DNA of 64,000 nt from Brachyhypopomus gauderio (taxonomy: Eukaryota > Chordata > Actinopteri > Gymnotiformes > Hypopomidae), in the NCBI RefSeq assembly GCF_052324685.1, contig NC_135213.1, forward strand, positions 37,913,638 to 37,977,637. Direction: 5' to 3'. A model generated the notes under the pieces. The model had not been told where the DNA came from. It saw only the letters and a list, made by a program, of their open reading frames with translations, and searched no databases. This document shows, one piece after another, positions 33,985-45,224 of this stretch. Both the position numbers and the translations under genes were made by a program. Position 1 is the first letter of the stretch, and each line of letters begins with the position of its first letter.

Positions 33985-36900
33985 CCAGCCACAACAAACC
34001 ACGCAAATCAGCTAAGTAGAACTTACTTCCCTAACTACCAAACCATTGAGACTGTGTCTGTTAGCCGTGGCAGGTATAAGAATAACAGGGCGATATGTTT
34101 TAAAAATCTAATTAAAATTAAATTAAATAATCAACGCGAAGTAAGCAGCAATATTAAGCTAAGGCTAGGACTTTTAAACATTAGATCGCTTGCATCAAAA
34201 GCTGTGATAGTAAACGAAATAATCACAGATAACAGACTAAATGCACTCTGTTTAACAGAGACATGGGCTAGAGTGGACGAATATGTAAGTTTTAATGAAG
34301 CAGCTCCTCCTGGATACAGTTATGTTCATCAGCCCCGTATCACAGGGCGTGGAGGTGGAGTAGCCACAATATATGACATAGATATAGGTTTTACTGTAAA
34401 ACCAACCACCTCTATTAACTCATTCGAGGCTCTGATAGGTGAAATAGGCAATAATCTTATAGGCAATAAAACAAAGCTTAAACTAGTGACCATCTATCGA
34501 CCGCCGGGTCCTTACTCAGAATTTCTTAAGGAATTTGCTGAGTTTCTTTCGGAAATAGTCTTAACCATCGAGAGATTTGTAATTGTGGGTGATTTCAACA
34601 TTCATTATGAAAATGAATCAGACCCACTGAAAATCGCGTTCGACTCCATACTAGATTCAGTAGGTATAGCCCAAAATGTGACAGGGCCTACCCACCGCTG
34701 TAAACACACCTTAGACTTAATACTTACTTACGGATTAAACATAGAACATTTGGCAGTCATCCCCCAAAATGACGCCATTTCAGATCATTCCCTACTAATA
34801 TATGAAATGGCTTTATACGATGTACATCAGATGCGCCATACAAAAACCACGCGCACTATCACATCCGACACTGCAGCAACATTTATAAACTTACTACCAG
34901 AGCTACCGAACACTATGCCACTGCAGCCCAATGAATTAGAACAGGCAACACAACAGTTTTATTACACACTCAGCAATACCTTAGACAGTGTAGCTCCAGT
35001 TAAAACAAAATTAATTAGGGAGAAAAAGCTTGCACCATGGTATGACGACCACACCCGTCTTCTAAAACAGGCAGCTCGAGCAGCGGAGCGAAAATGGAGA
35101 TCCACCTCACTAGAAGTGTTTAGAATCACATGGAAAGACGCCATAGTCAAATACAAACATGCCTTAATAAAAGCTAGAGCCGCATACTATTCGACACTAA
35201 TAGAAAACAACAAAAATAACCCTAGATTTCTCTTCGCGACTGTATCAAAACTAACAAGAAATATCAACGACACTAGTTCTAATACAACACTTACACACAC
35301 TAGCGATGAATTTTTAAACTTTTTTAATAATAAAATAGATAATATCCGACTACAGAGTCATAATACATTGCAGCCTAACCTCCAATCCAACCCCAGTAGT
35401 TTAGTTATTAGTAACTATGCATCCAAAAATATTACCGAGCTAAATGTCTTCGATCCTATATCGCAAAAAGAGCTCACAACACTGATTAATTCATCTAAGC
35501 CTACATCATGTATATTCGACCCAGTTCCAACCCGTCTATTTAAAGACCTACTCCCAGCCATTGCAGGGCCCTTACTTAATATGATTAACTGTTCCCTTAA
35601 CCTAGGGTACGTGCCCAAACAATTAAAATGCGCCGTAATTAGACCCTTGATTAAAAAACAGAATCTAGATCCGCAGATTCTAGCCAACTATAGACCCATT
35701 TCTAATCTCCCATTTATCTCTAAAATTTTAGAAAAAGCAGTTTCCAATCAGTTAAACCACCATCTCCAATCAAATAGTATCCATGAAAAGTTCCAATCAG
35801 GATTTAGACCAAACCACAGCACTGAAACAGCTTTACTCAGGGTAGTGAATGATTTACTAATATCGGCCGATAATGGGCTAGTCTCGTTCCTTGTACTGTT
35901 AGATCTTAGTGCAGCTTTTGATACTGTAGACCACAACATTTTGCTGGATAGACTAGAAAACACGGTAGGTATTAAAGGAGTCGCACTCTCCTGGTTTAGA
36001 TCATATTTGACTGACCGCTTCCAATGTGTAAGTGTTAATAATAAAACCTCTAAATCTGTGCAGGTTAAATACGGTGTCCCACAAGGGACAGTCCTAGGAC
36101 CACTTCTATTCACACTGTACATGTTACCCCTAGGCGAGATTATGCATAAGCACGACATCAGTTTCCATTCCTACGCAGACGACACTCAGCTATATTTATC
36201 GGCAAAACCCGATGATTTAGGCGCAAACAGTAAAATAGAGAAATGTGTAGAAGAGATTAAACATTGGATGGCGTGTAACTTTCTAGCACTAAATCCCGAT
36301 AAAACAGAATTAATAATAGTTGGGTCTAGGGCTGCGAGAGACAAGATACATAATGTAGCATTGAATCTACATTCTTTTACTATAACCCCCAGCGCAGAGG
36401 TAAAGAACTTGGGCGTCACAATAGACCCAGATCTCTCGTTCAATACACATATTAATAATATAACTAGGGTAGCGTTCTTTCACTTGCGCAACATTGCCAA
36501 AATTAGAAACATATTAAATACTAGTGATGCAGAAAAACTAATCCATGCATTCATATCCTCTCGTTTAGACTATTGCAACAGTCTCTTAGCTGGATGTTCT
36601 GGTAAATCGATAAACAAACTCCAGCTGGTTCAGAACGCAGCAGCACGAGTTTTAACAAAAACTAAAAAGTTTGATCACATTAGTCCCGTACTATCGTCAT
36701 TACACTGGCTGCCAATTAGATTCCGTATTGACTATAAAATACTTTTATTAACATATAAAACGCTGCATGGCTTAGCTCCAGACTATCTTAGTGAACTTAT
36801 TGAACAATATAACCCAGCGCGTTCACTTCGCTCACAGGACGCAGGGTTATTAACTGTTCCTAGGATCAAAAAGATCACAGCAGGTGGAAGAGCCTTTTCT

Positions 36901-37014
36901 TTTAAAGCTCCACAATTGTGGAATAATCTTCCTGCCTCTATTCGGGACTCAGACACAGTCTCAATGTTTAAAACTCGATTAAAGACTCATCTGTTTAGTT
37001 TGGCCTTTGATTAA
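33985..37014 (+). CDS. L2 ORF2: AP endonuclease plus reverse transcriptase, apparently intact
   Basis: The frame is open from just after the ORF1 TGA to the TAA at 37012-37014 (about 1009 codons; residue numbers here count from a GTG at 34054). The N-terminal APE-type endonuclease shows LNIRSL, LTETW, GDFNIHYEN (about 178) and SDHSLL (about 243). The RT shows FQSGFRPNHSTETAL (about 580), LLDLSAAFDTVDH (about 616), GVPQGTVLGPLLF and the catalytic YADD (about 706). The C-terminal part has SSLHWLPIRFRIDYK and QLWNNLPASIR, typical of L2. Endonuclease nicks target DNA and RT copies the RNA onto it. No ATG precedes the endonuclease, so translation probably depends on reading through or reinitiating after ORF1. 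All catalytic motifs that I could check are present. Confidence 0.92.
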   Translation, partial: PATTNHANQLSRTYFPNYQTIETVSVSRGRYKNNRAICFKNLIKIKLNNQREVSSNIKLRLGLLNIRSLASKAVIVNEIITDNRLNALCLTETWARVDEYVSFNEAAPPGYSYVHQPRITGRGGGVATIYDIDIGFTVKPTTSINSFEALIGEIGNNLIGNKTKLKLVTIYRPPGPYSEFLKEFAEFLSEIVLTIERFVIVGDFNIHYENESDPLKIAFDSILDSVGIAQNVTGPTHRCKHTLDLILTYGLNIEHLAVIPQNDAISDHSLLIYEMALYDVHQMRHTKTTRTITSDTAATFINLLPELPNTMPLQPNELEQATQQFYYTLSNTLDSVAPVKTKLIREKKLAPWYDDHTRLLKQAARAAERKWRSTSLEVFRITWKDAIVKYKHALIKARAAYYSTLIENNKNNPRFLFATVSKLTRNINDTSSNTTLTHTSDEFLNFFNNKIDNIRLQSHNTLQPNLQSNPSSLVISNYASKNITELNVFDPISQKELTTLINSSKPTSCIFDPVPTRLFKDLLPAIAGPLLNMINCSLNLGYVPKQLKCAVIRPLIKKQNLDPQILANYRPISNLPFISKILEKAVSNQLNHHLQSNSIHEKFQSGFRPNHSTETALLRVVNDLLISADNGLVSFLVLLDLSAAFDTVDHNILLDRLENTVGIKGVALSWFRSYLTDRFQCVSVNNKTSKSVQVKYGVPQGTVLGPLLFTLYMLPLGEIMHKHDISFHSYADDTQLYLSAKPDDLGANSKIEKCVEEIKHWMACNFLALNPDKTELIIVGSRAARDKIHNVALNLHSFTITPSAEVKNLGVTIDPDLSFNTHINNITRVAFFHLRNIAKIRNILNTSDAEKLIHAFISSRLDYCNSLLAGCSGKSINKLQLVQNAAARVLTKTKKFDHISPVLSSLHWLPIRFRIDYKILLLTYKTLHGLAPDYLSELIEQYNPARSLRSQDAGLLTVPRIKKITAGGRAFSFKAPQLWNNLPASIRDSDTVSMFKTRLKTHLFSLAFD

Positions 37015-37492
37015 TTTGTTACATATTTACTACATCTCGTATCTTTTCTCCAAGGTTCACCTGGAGAGTAACACTGCAGTCGGAGCCTACAATACCAGCA
37101 TCGCTGCTCCGACATGGAATGAAAGCCTGGCGTTCATCAACAGACATTTACAATGACAATATCAAAACCCAGAACTTTCATTTTTACCTTTACTTAGTCT
37201 GATTGTGTGATTTGTGTGTGGCTTGTGTATTTGTCTGTATTTTGTGTAATTTGTGTGTTAACGGGCCGCCCAATGGAGGATGGGTTCCCTTTTGAGTCTT
37301 GGTTCTCCCGAGGTTTCTTCCTATTCCCCACCATCATAGGGAGTTTTTCCTCGCCACTGTCGCCTTTGGCTTGCTCATTAGGGTTCTGGGCCCATAGTAT
37401 TGTTAACCTTTTAAATCCTGTAAAGCGCTTTGTGACATGTGTTGTGAAAAGCGCTATACAAATAAACTTTGATTTGATTTGATTTGATTTGA
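37015..37492 (+). other. L2 3-prime UTR and microsatellite tail
   Basis: Ends in the conserved L2 stem region (GTAAAGCGCTTTGTGACATG, then AAAAGCGCTATACAAATAAA) and a short (TTTGA)n-type repeat, the part recognised by the L2 reverse transcriptase. Confidence 0.85.
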
Positions 37493-37581
37493 GACCAGTG
37501 ATAATGATTAAAATCTGACATATCTCAAGTGCTCTGGATGTGAAGTGTTCTTTCTCCAGTCAGGCTTCAGGCCTAGTCTTC

Positions 37582-38048
37582 TTAGTTTGTGTGCATGTCA
37601 GGTAAAACAACATCCACTGTGAAGCTAATCTTCTTTGAATGAATCATACTGTAAGTGTTATCAAATCGCAGAACATAGACACCAGGCTCATCAGGCTTAT
37701 GGTCTTGATGTGTACGGAACACTCGACCATCAATCAGGTCATCGACATAGGACCACTCCGTGTCAGGATGACCCCAGGAAACCCTTGCTGGTTTGAGCTA
37801 CTGATGAACTTCCTCTCAAACATTGTCGCCTGGTTTCAGCTGTCTTTGCTGTGCATGTAGATCATGGCCTCCGTCTGCTCTTCTTTCTTCCTCGCTACCT
37901 TTGCTTTCATTTCTGGACGAAGCAGATCTAGCCTAGACTCACGTCTATGTCCCATCAACATCTTTGTTCACTTGTGCCTACATCTCTTTCACTTCTTTAA
38001 AAGCTTTCTCCTGCTCCTCATTCCACTGCCACTTGGCGTCGTTGTACA
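37582..38048 (-). pseudogene. Gypsy pol remnant fused in frame to a GOLD-domain C-terminus
   Basis: Reading the minus strand: 38045-37973 gives WQWNEEQEKAFKEVKEM, like the end of a Gypsy RT. 37965-37705, with frameshifts, gives [35 protein letters not shown] and [17 protein letters not shown], matching the C-terminal integrase region (GPY/F module). Without any stop this continues as [31 protein letters not shown] and a TAA at 37582-37584. The last part looks like the final strands of the GOLD domain in SEC14-like lipid-transfer proteins. RNase H and the integrase core are deleted. Either a Gypsy element picked up host sequence, or it inserted into a sec14-like (pseudo)gene. The Gypsy call is firm; the GOLD call is good by motif but unverified. 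Confidence 0.65.
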
Positions 38049-38049
38049 G

Positions 38050-38924
38050 TAGAAATCAGAAAAATTTGCCATCGTTATTCACCGTACATAAAAATGATCT
38101 GATTTCAATGATGTTCTTTGTTTATTTAGAAAAATAAATAGAACCTACTCCTCAGTTTTTGAATTTTCAAACCCAAAACAGACACAATCACACAGGGGAC
38201 GGAGGGTCGGGGGTGTTAATCAGCCAGCATGGACTGAAGCAAATTTAAGTAATTCAGAAAGGGATTCCATTTTAAATAGCTTGCTGACTATGCCTCAGAC
38301 AGTGAATCTGATTTTCTCTAGTTTCAAAACACTTAAGACATATTTTGAAGCCATAGAGAAAAATATGGCGGCTTAGTTGACTTCCAAGACAACAATATCC
38401 GACGTCTTGCCAGTGAAGACATGAAAACCAGGACATCTACTTGAACAAGGACATGGAAGGAAAATCAGTTGTTAAGCCAAATACAGCAATGAAGGGACAA
38501 GAGTCGATCCGCAGTCCTAAAACGTGAGATGTAGCATCGAAATAGCTAGACCTGAAATTCTTTAGGGGGTATAGAAAAAACATGGCTCAGGGGGGGGGGG
38601 GGGGGGGGGGGGGGGCTAGCAGTCACTATGTATTTTGACAAATAGCATGAGTCAAACACAAAGGATCAAAAAGACATCTTAAGCATATTAAATCTTGTCC
38701 CAGCAAACAAAGGTTTACTAAAAATAGCAGATAAATTGTTCGGAAGTATGTGAAAAAGCAATTGCTTTATGAGCAACATGGCCTCCTGCATACATGTGTT
38801 TTTGATGAGAAGTATGATTCAGTATCGCAATGTAGCTGTGGACCACCATGTATTACCACCACCAACTACATATGATTAATATGATACTTTTGTTTGTATT
38901 TTTCAGCTTTACTATGTCCTAGAT
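38050..38924. other. Unassigned stretch with a 26-base G homopolymer
   Basis: No gene recognised. The uninterrupted G run at 38590-38615 is unusual and may be partly an assembly or sequencing length artefact. Confidence 0.6.
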
Positions 38925-39226
38925 CAGGGGTAATCAATTAAATCTTTCCGCGGTCCATTTTTGGCAGATAGCTCAGACCTTAGGTCCGGGTCCGCGGTGG
39001 CGAACGAAAGTTGTTGAGCGGGGGGGGGGTTTCGAACGTAACACTCAAATGGGTGGTGAACGTAACACTCGTCTGGAAATAAATTCTCCGGTTTAAAATA
39101 TAGTCTCCCGTTAAAAATTTTTTGGCATTTGGGTCCGTATCCAGTTAATCAGGAATGTGATTGGGTCCGGACAGGACGGCGTTCGGGTCCGGATCCGGAC
39201 CGCGGTCCGCCATTTGGTGATACCTG
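38925..39226. mobile_element. Non-autonomous hAT element, 302 bp
   Basis: Flanked by an exact 8-bp duplication TCCTAGAT (38917-38924 and 39227-39234), the hAT signature. The ends are CAGGGGTAATCAA and, inverted, CAGGTATCACCAA. GGTCCGGATCC-type repeats occur near the right end. No coding capacity. Confidence 0.85.
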
Positions 39227-39369
39227 TCCTAGATGAAGAAAGGCCAAGACAAGAGTTCATTGTCAAAGCAGGACATATCTGCCATTTGTATTTTGGTTAT
39301 ATCAGTGTGTTTGTGTGGCATTTTTAGTCTCATTTTGCAGCATGTTGTATAATGGGAAAGGTTATGCTA

Positions 39370-39787
39370 CAGGGCAGTGGGGAACCGTCAGGGCCCTCTA
39401 CGCCCTCTCAGAGGGCCTAAAATATTCTTAAAACATAAATATATATAATATAATTTATCCAGTTTTATTTTATCTACTTACAGTTTGACAATCGACATCT
39501 AAACAATTACAAAAATATAAGCAAATAAATTATTCAACTATGTCTATTCAATCTGTGTTGGAAGGTGAGGGGTTAAGTGGAAGCCTGTGAGCCTGTGTCT
39601 CCCCCTATCAGGACTGTGATGCCCGCTGTTCGTTTACAGAGGGCCTGGCAATTATAATTCAGCGCAATACCAGTTTCAAATGACAGCAAAATTGACCAAT
39701 CATATCTTCCCTCTTAGTGGGCGGGATTAACTGTATGATAATTTCCGCCCGCTGTGGCGACGCTAGCAGGGGAGAATGTTGTGCTAC
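39370..39787. mobile_element. Probable fragment of another DNA transposon
   Basis: Begins near CAGTGGGGAACCGTCAGGGC with a small hairpin (GGCCCTCT ... AGAGGGCC), and the GAGGGCCTGGCAATTATAAT text near 39640 is reminiscent of hAT subterminal DNA. No matching right end was found. Confidence 0.35.
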
Positions 39788-41016
39788 TAGAGGTGTGCCA
39801 AAAAATCGATTCACATCAAAAATCGATTCTCATTTGCAATGATTCAGAATTGATTTTAAATGTCACAAAATCGATTCTAAGTCGTGGTGAAGTCTCACGT
39901 TACGTAATTACAAAATGACGCGAGACTTTACGCACCAGGTTCTGGGACACACGCATGCTCGGAAAAGCTTCAAAACAAATGGAGGGAAGAGATATTCAAC
40001 CTGTCCCGTCTTCGTTTAAGGCAAAAATATGGGTTCATTTTGGTTTTTACCAAATGCCAGAGAAGATCGAACTTGACACAATGTAGCTAGTGTGCAAGGC
40101 TTGTGTAACTTGAAATAATATAGAGAAGGGTGGACCCAAGTGAAAGAGCAATACGTTTGACATTTGTCAAATGTATTAGCGAGAGGGAAATGCGCACAGC
40201 GACCCAGAACGAACAAACAAAACAACGTGGAAGACTCAACGCGCAGAAGAATAGAAACCAAAACCGTGAGGGCACGGAGTAAATAGAAACAATAAAACAA
40301 TGCGGAAAATACAACGCATGGAAAATAACACTCGACCGTATAGAGACGGGAGAAAGAAACAACAACAGTATCTAAAAAACACGGATAAATGCAACGCGAA
40401 ACCGAAACCAAGGACGCCAGGGGAAGTAAGTGGCAGCAGGCAAAAAATGTCGCAGCAAAATAAAACCCTTCCCAAAAACAAAGGCTAAACGGATTGGAAG
40501 AAACACAGGATTGGGAAAACTTGAGATGGCTAAGGAAGTGACGCAGGAGATAGATACTCGAATAAGTAAAGAGAAAGCATAGAGAGAGGTGGCGAGACAC
40601 CTTCAAACGAGAAGCAATCGCAAAGAAAGCATAGACTGGCTGAGAACGTACGGTTACGCCGGTTTAGTCTGGGACTGATTCTGGTGCCCCTAGCAACGGC
40701 TGGGGGAACAGCATCTGAGCCAGCCCTGACAGCTTGCAAAATTAAGCTCAAGAATGTTGGTAATACAACAAAAAGCATTTTATTTTACCAAAGCACTTTA
40801 TTTTTGTTAATTAAATGTGAAAGAAACATTATTTTCTGTATTTGTCATTCTGTCTGGCCAAGCAGACTGTAGTAGATAATGCAGATTTTATAGACTGAAG
40901 CAGAAATGTTTATAAATCAAATCGTTTTTGAATCGAAAATCCATTTTGAATCGAATCATGCCCCCCAAAATCGGAATCGAATTGAATCGTGAGATAGTAA
41001 ACGATTCCCACCCCTA
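39788..41016 (+). mobile_element. Defective hAT (Ac-like) element with BED-finger remnant, 1.23 kb
   Basis: The left end TAGAGGTGTG and the inverted right end TAGGGGTGGG are hAT-Ac-type termini. TGTGCTAC before and GGTGCTAC after form a 7-of-8 target duplication. Subterminal ATCGATTC-type motifs recur at both ends. From the ATG near 39978 the text reads SSFKAKIWVHFGFYQM and, after a stop, LVCKAC, the start of a zf-BED DNA-binding domain of ZBED-type transposases. The catalytic RNase H-like domain is missing; the interior from about 40150 to 40850 is not recognisable. Several open frames on its minus strand are chance frames. Confidence 0.75.
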
Positions 41017-41950
41017 GGTGCTACATTGTTGTAGTAAAATCTACTAAAGTACACTGAATATATGCTGTGTTAAATTTACTTGCTGTTTTTACATGGAAAA
41101 ACTTTCCTAAGTTTTTTAAGTAAACCCTACTCCGAATTTTTTTTCAGTGTAGGACATACCTCACCGTGTTGACCAAGGACTGCAAGCACAGAGTCCCTTA
41201 CTCCATCGTTAGACACAGGCGTCAATATTTTCTTTGAAAAAAATGCTAACCACACAACACAACAACATAATGTGCAGTATGGATGTGATGATCCAAATGG
41301 TGCAGGAATACAGTATTCATGCAGGAAAACATACAGCCAGTTGCAGTGTTCTACACTACGTTTGACATGGCAGCACTGAATGCACATGTGCTTTATCAGG
41401 GATGCACTGAGATGAAAGAGAGACAGGTGGACTTGTCAGCCCCTCCCTGAATAAGGCCGAGCGTTAGCGTACCACCGCTTGCTAGTTTTGCTCAGTCTCT
41501 GGTTTCGATTTATTTCTTTGATGCCCTCGTCCGTGTTGTTTACATATTCCGCTTCCGAGGAACACGGAGTTGTGAACCTTATTTTGTTGGAACCTTATTT
41601 TGCTTAAGATGTTATCTAGTACAGATATTGTTGTTTAGTGTGTTCCTAAAGCTGTACTGTGTTTGGGGCTGGTCACGATTCGCTTTAAATTCGAATTCGG
41701 TCACGGTTCGCACGGTTCAAATTAAAAGGCAAACTGCGATGGCAACAGAGTGTGTTCGCGAAAGCCACAACCACCAACAATGCGGCAATAAAAGCTAGCT
41801 TTGTTGTGAACGAAGAAATCACTCTTACTGTTCAGAGGGACTCTTTTTCAGAGGGAGCATTTTTGAAGCACAATTGCTATTTTCAGTTAGTCTATTTGAT
41901 ATTTCAAGATTGGAACAAAGTATATGTAATATCTTTTTATTTTTCTTCAT
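41017..41950. other. Unassigned stretch
   Basis: An open frame at 41752-41991 includes NNAAIKASFVVNEEI, vaguely like the N-terminal helix of hAT-type transposases, but this is too weak to call. Otherwise nothing recognised. Confidence 0.35.
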
Positions 41951-41954
41951 TCAC

Positions 41955-44900
41955 TTGGAACTCCGCCATTGCTGGTCCCAAGCCCGGATGAGAAAGAAGG
42001 AGGGTTGGGCGTCGGGTTAGCAACCAGTCCTTGTAAAACCCTTACCGCTACGGAAACGACAAACGAAAATGAAAACTCCAAACAACGCGGCGGAAATTTT
42101 ACTTCAAGAAGGATGACGGCATTGGAAGAAACCGGCAATGGCGTCCAACGTCCAACGCTCCGCCAAAGCCATTACAAGAATTGGGACATGGAATGTTCGC
42201 ACATTATATCGGAGCGGACGGCTGTCGCAACTCATAAAGGAAATCAATGACTACCGGCTTGATATCCTTGGGATCAGCGAAGTCAGATGGATAGAAAGCG
42301 GCCGAATGATCAGCGATGGTAAGGCATGTACTCATGCCATGAAGATCGGCACGAACGTGGTGGGCCACGAAAGCCCTCATTGGTTGGCAACCCATTAATG
42401 ACCGGATTATCATGGCTCGTTTAGGATTTGGACACGCCAAGACGACCGTTGTGCAAGTGTATGCACTGACGGAGAGCGCCGAAGATGCCTCCAAGGATGA
42501 ATTCTATGATCTGCTCCAAGATGTCTTCAATGATATCCCAAACTATGATTTGAGGATTCTCATTGGAGACTTCAATGCCCAGCTGGGTGGGGACCGAGTG
42601 GGGTTGGAGACAGTGATAGGAGTGACACGCCTCAGCAATAACGACAAGCGATTGGTGTCGTTCTGCGAGCATAGCGGTCTGTGCATTGGGAATACATATT
42701 TCCAGCACCGCGAGATCCACAAGAAGACATGGCGATCACCCTATGGGCGGACATTCAACTAAATCGATTTTGTCTGCATCAGCAAAAAGTGGAGGTCGGC
42801 ATGACGCGAGGGCCTACCGAAAGGCAGACGTTGGATCTGACTATTATCTAGTCAGATCTGAGATCAAGCTCAAGCTCCAAAATCAAAGACAGAGCACCAA
42901 AGAGACCGTTCGCACTTGAGAAACTCAAGGACCTAACTGCCGCCAATGCCTTCACTTTAGAACTGCAAAATCGCTTTGCCCTCCTTGGAGAAATGGAGGA
43001 CGGGGAGGACCTCTGGACTGGCATCAGGGATGCCATTATGGAGTCCGCCCAAAACACCATCGGAAGACGCAGAGGAAAGAGAAGCGAACGGTGGATCAGG
43101 GCAAGATCATGGGAGCTGATCGACGAAAGGAAAATTGCCAAGCTCAAACGAGACCAGGCCAAAACTGAGCAAGCCAGAGAACAAGAGAGCCGACAATACA
43201 CTGTGCTGGATCGGATAGTGAAGGTTAAAGCTGTCGGAAGGACAAGAAAGAATGGCTTGAAGGGAAAGGTGCCGAAGCAAAGGAAGCAGCCGATCGGAAC
43301 GACTCTAAGACCTTGTACCGAATTGTGAATGAACTCACTGGAGCAAGGTCTAATGCAAACGTCCCAGTCAAGGACAAGAACGGGAAACTCTTGATCGCCC
43401 AAGAAGAGCAAAATAAAAGGTGGGTTGAGCACTTCTATGAGATTCTCAATCAGCCAGAACCTGCCACAACATACAGCTTCGAGGCGATGGATGCTCAAGA
43501 TGAGCTTGGGGTCGACACTGGCGAAATCACCATTGAGGAAGTGAAGATTGCGATCAAGAGTCTAAAGAACAATAAGGCGGCTGGCCTGGATGAAATACCA
43601 GTGGAACTTCTGAAACACGGCGGCCACGCTATGGCGGAAGAAATAACAACTCTGTTCAACAAATGCTGGCGAAGCGGCACGGTGCTGGCGGAAAGGCGCC
43701 ATAGTCAAGATACCAAAGAAGGGCAATATCTCCGAGTGCACCAAATGGAGGGGTATCACCCTCCTCTCCGTGCCTGGCAAGGCATTCTGCATTGTCCTTC
43801 TTCAATGACTGAAGAACACCCTCGACCAATGGCTGCGGGAAGAACAAGCCGGATTCTGAAGTGGCCGATCGTGCAGAGAGCAGATCTTCACCTTAAGAAA
43901 CATCATTGAGCAGTGTGTCAAGTACCGGCAACAACTCTCCGTCAACTTTATTGACTTCAAGAAGGCCTTCGACAGCATCCATCGTGACTCTCTTTGGCAG
44001 ATCCTGGGCTTGTACGATGTCCCAGCCATCTTCATCAAGATTTTCAAAGACTTGTACTTGTGATCGAGCTGTTGCGCTGAGACCGGAAGTGGCCATACTG
44101 ACTTCTTTGAGGCGTCAGGCAGGGCTGCATCCTGTCTCCATTGCTCTTTCTTGTTATCCTCGACTATGTCATGAGGCGAGCTGGTGCCGGCTTTGGAGCC
44201 GGCATCCACTGGACCGACCACAACCGCCTTGCCAACCTTGATTTTGCCAATGATATAGCCCTGCTCGAGGAAGGAGAGCTGCAGTTACAGCTTGCAACAA
44301 CCAATCTGGGAGGAGAAGCCGGCAAAGTTGGCCTGAGGATCAGCGCTGAGAAGTCAAAGGTCATGTTCGTCTGCTCCACGGACACATGACAGGGGATTTA
44401 TGTAGGGACGCAATGACTGAAAGAAGTGGAGACATTCACCTACCTAGTGTGATTTCCCATGATGGCGATGCAGAGGTGGATGTCAAGTACCGCAGAGGGA
44501 AGGAGGCTGCCGTATTTCGGAGGATGAATAAGATCTGGTCCTCCCCATACCATCTCCCGCCAGCGTTAACAACAAGCTGGACGTTTTCCAGCAACGGTGC
44601 CATCGTCGGATTCTAAAGATCCACTACACCAACTACATCACCAACGAAGAGGTTCTGAGAAGGAGTGGCTCGGCCAAACTTCACAACATAGTTGCATGTC
44701 GAAGACTCCGACTGGCCAGCCATGTCCTTCGCATTGACAACTCAAGAATTCCGAAGATGGCGATGCGCTGGCAGCCCCCAGGCGTCAAAAGACCTCGAGG
44801 ATGCCCCCACAATACCTGGCGAAGGTCATTCCATCAAGACCTCAAGAATTTTTATATTCTGTTAGAAGAGGCCGAAGCTCGGGCACAAGACCGGGCCCAG

Positions 44901-44966
44901 TGGCGATCGTTTGCCGTCCAATATGCCACATAAAGGCATAAGAGGTCATCATCATCATCATCATTC
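41955..44966 (+). pseudogene. Nearly full-length but dead RTE-like LINE
   Basis: The leader GTTGGGCGTCGGGTTAGCAA is followed by endonuclease text (about 42170-42840: TRIGTWNVRTLY, LGISEVRWIESG, LIGDFNAQLGG, then an in-frame stop within TFN-stop-IDFVCIS, and ADVGSDYYLVRSEIKLKL). The linker and RT come next (42900-44380: VKDKNGKLL, AIKSLKNNKAAGLDEIPVELL, NFIDFKKAFDSIH, LDFANDIALLEE, where the usual ADD is AND). The C-terminal cysteine-poor tail ends with QDRAQWRSFAV-like text near 44890. Many frameshifts and stops break the frame, so it is inactive. The 3-prime end is a (TCA)n tail at 44945-44966, typical of RTE elements. Confidence 0.85.
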
Positions 44967-45159
44967 ACTTAGTTTGATTATCAATTAATTTAGTAGCCTA
45001 ATGTGGGTTTCATAACCTAAAAATTTTAAAGGATTTATGTTATAACAGCAAGCAAACATTTTTCTACATCTACGCAAATATGTCTGTAATATTAGTAACT
45101 TGAATAAGTAACAAATTCAGAGTTATTTAATATTAATGAGTAGTTACATTTATAAGTTA

Positions 45160-45224
45160 CATATGGCCCTCTTTGGACAACGATGCTGATTTGGCCCGCG
45201 GTGGAAATTAATTTGACACCCCTG
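45160..45224. mobile_element. Right-end fragment of a hAT element
   Basis: GGCCCGCGGTGGAAATTAAT followed by TTGACACCCCTG reads, inverted, as the common hAT terminus CAGGGGTGTCAA. The left end was not found; it may have been lost or separated by the RTE insertion. Confidence 0.55.

Larger units (their letters stand above)
20050..37492 (+). mobile_element. Full-length L2-type non-LTR retrotransposon split by a foldback insertion
   Basis: The parts in order are a CT-rich leader (20214-20290), ORF1 with an SGNH-esterase fold (split at 20995/33810), ORF2 with endonuclease and reverse transcriptase (to 37014), a 3-prime UTR, and the classic fish L2 end AAAGCGCTTTGTGACATG, then GAAAAGCGCTATACAAATAA, followed by a TTTGA-type short tandem tail ending about 37492. 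Without the insert the element is about 4.6 kb, the expected size. L2 LINEs move by target-primed reverse transcription. The exact 5-prime end is uncertain (between about 20046 and 20200), and no flanking duplication was found. Confidence 0.85.

Noticed and set aside
40016..40606. 196-codon minus-strand frame
   Set aside because: Lies antisense within the decayed hAT element; Phe/Leu/Ser-rich with no domain.
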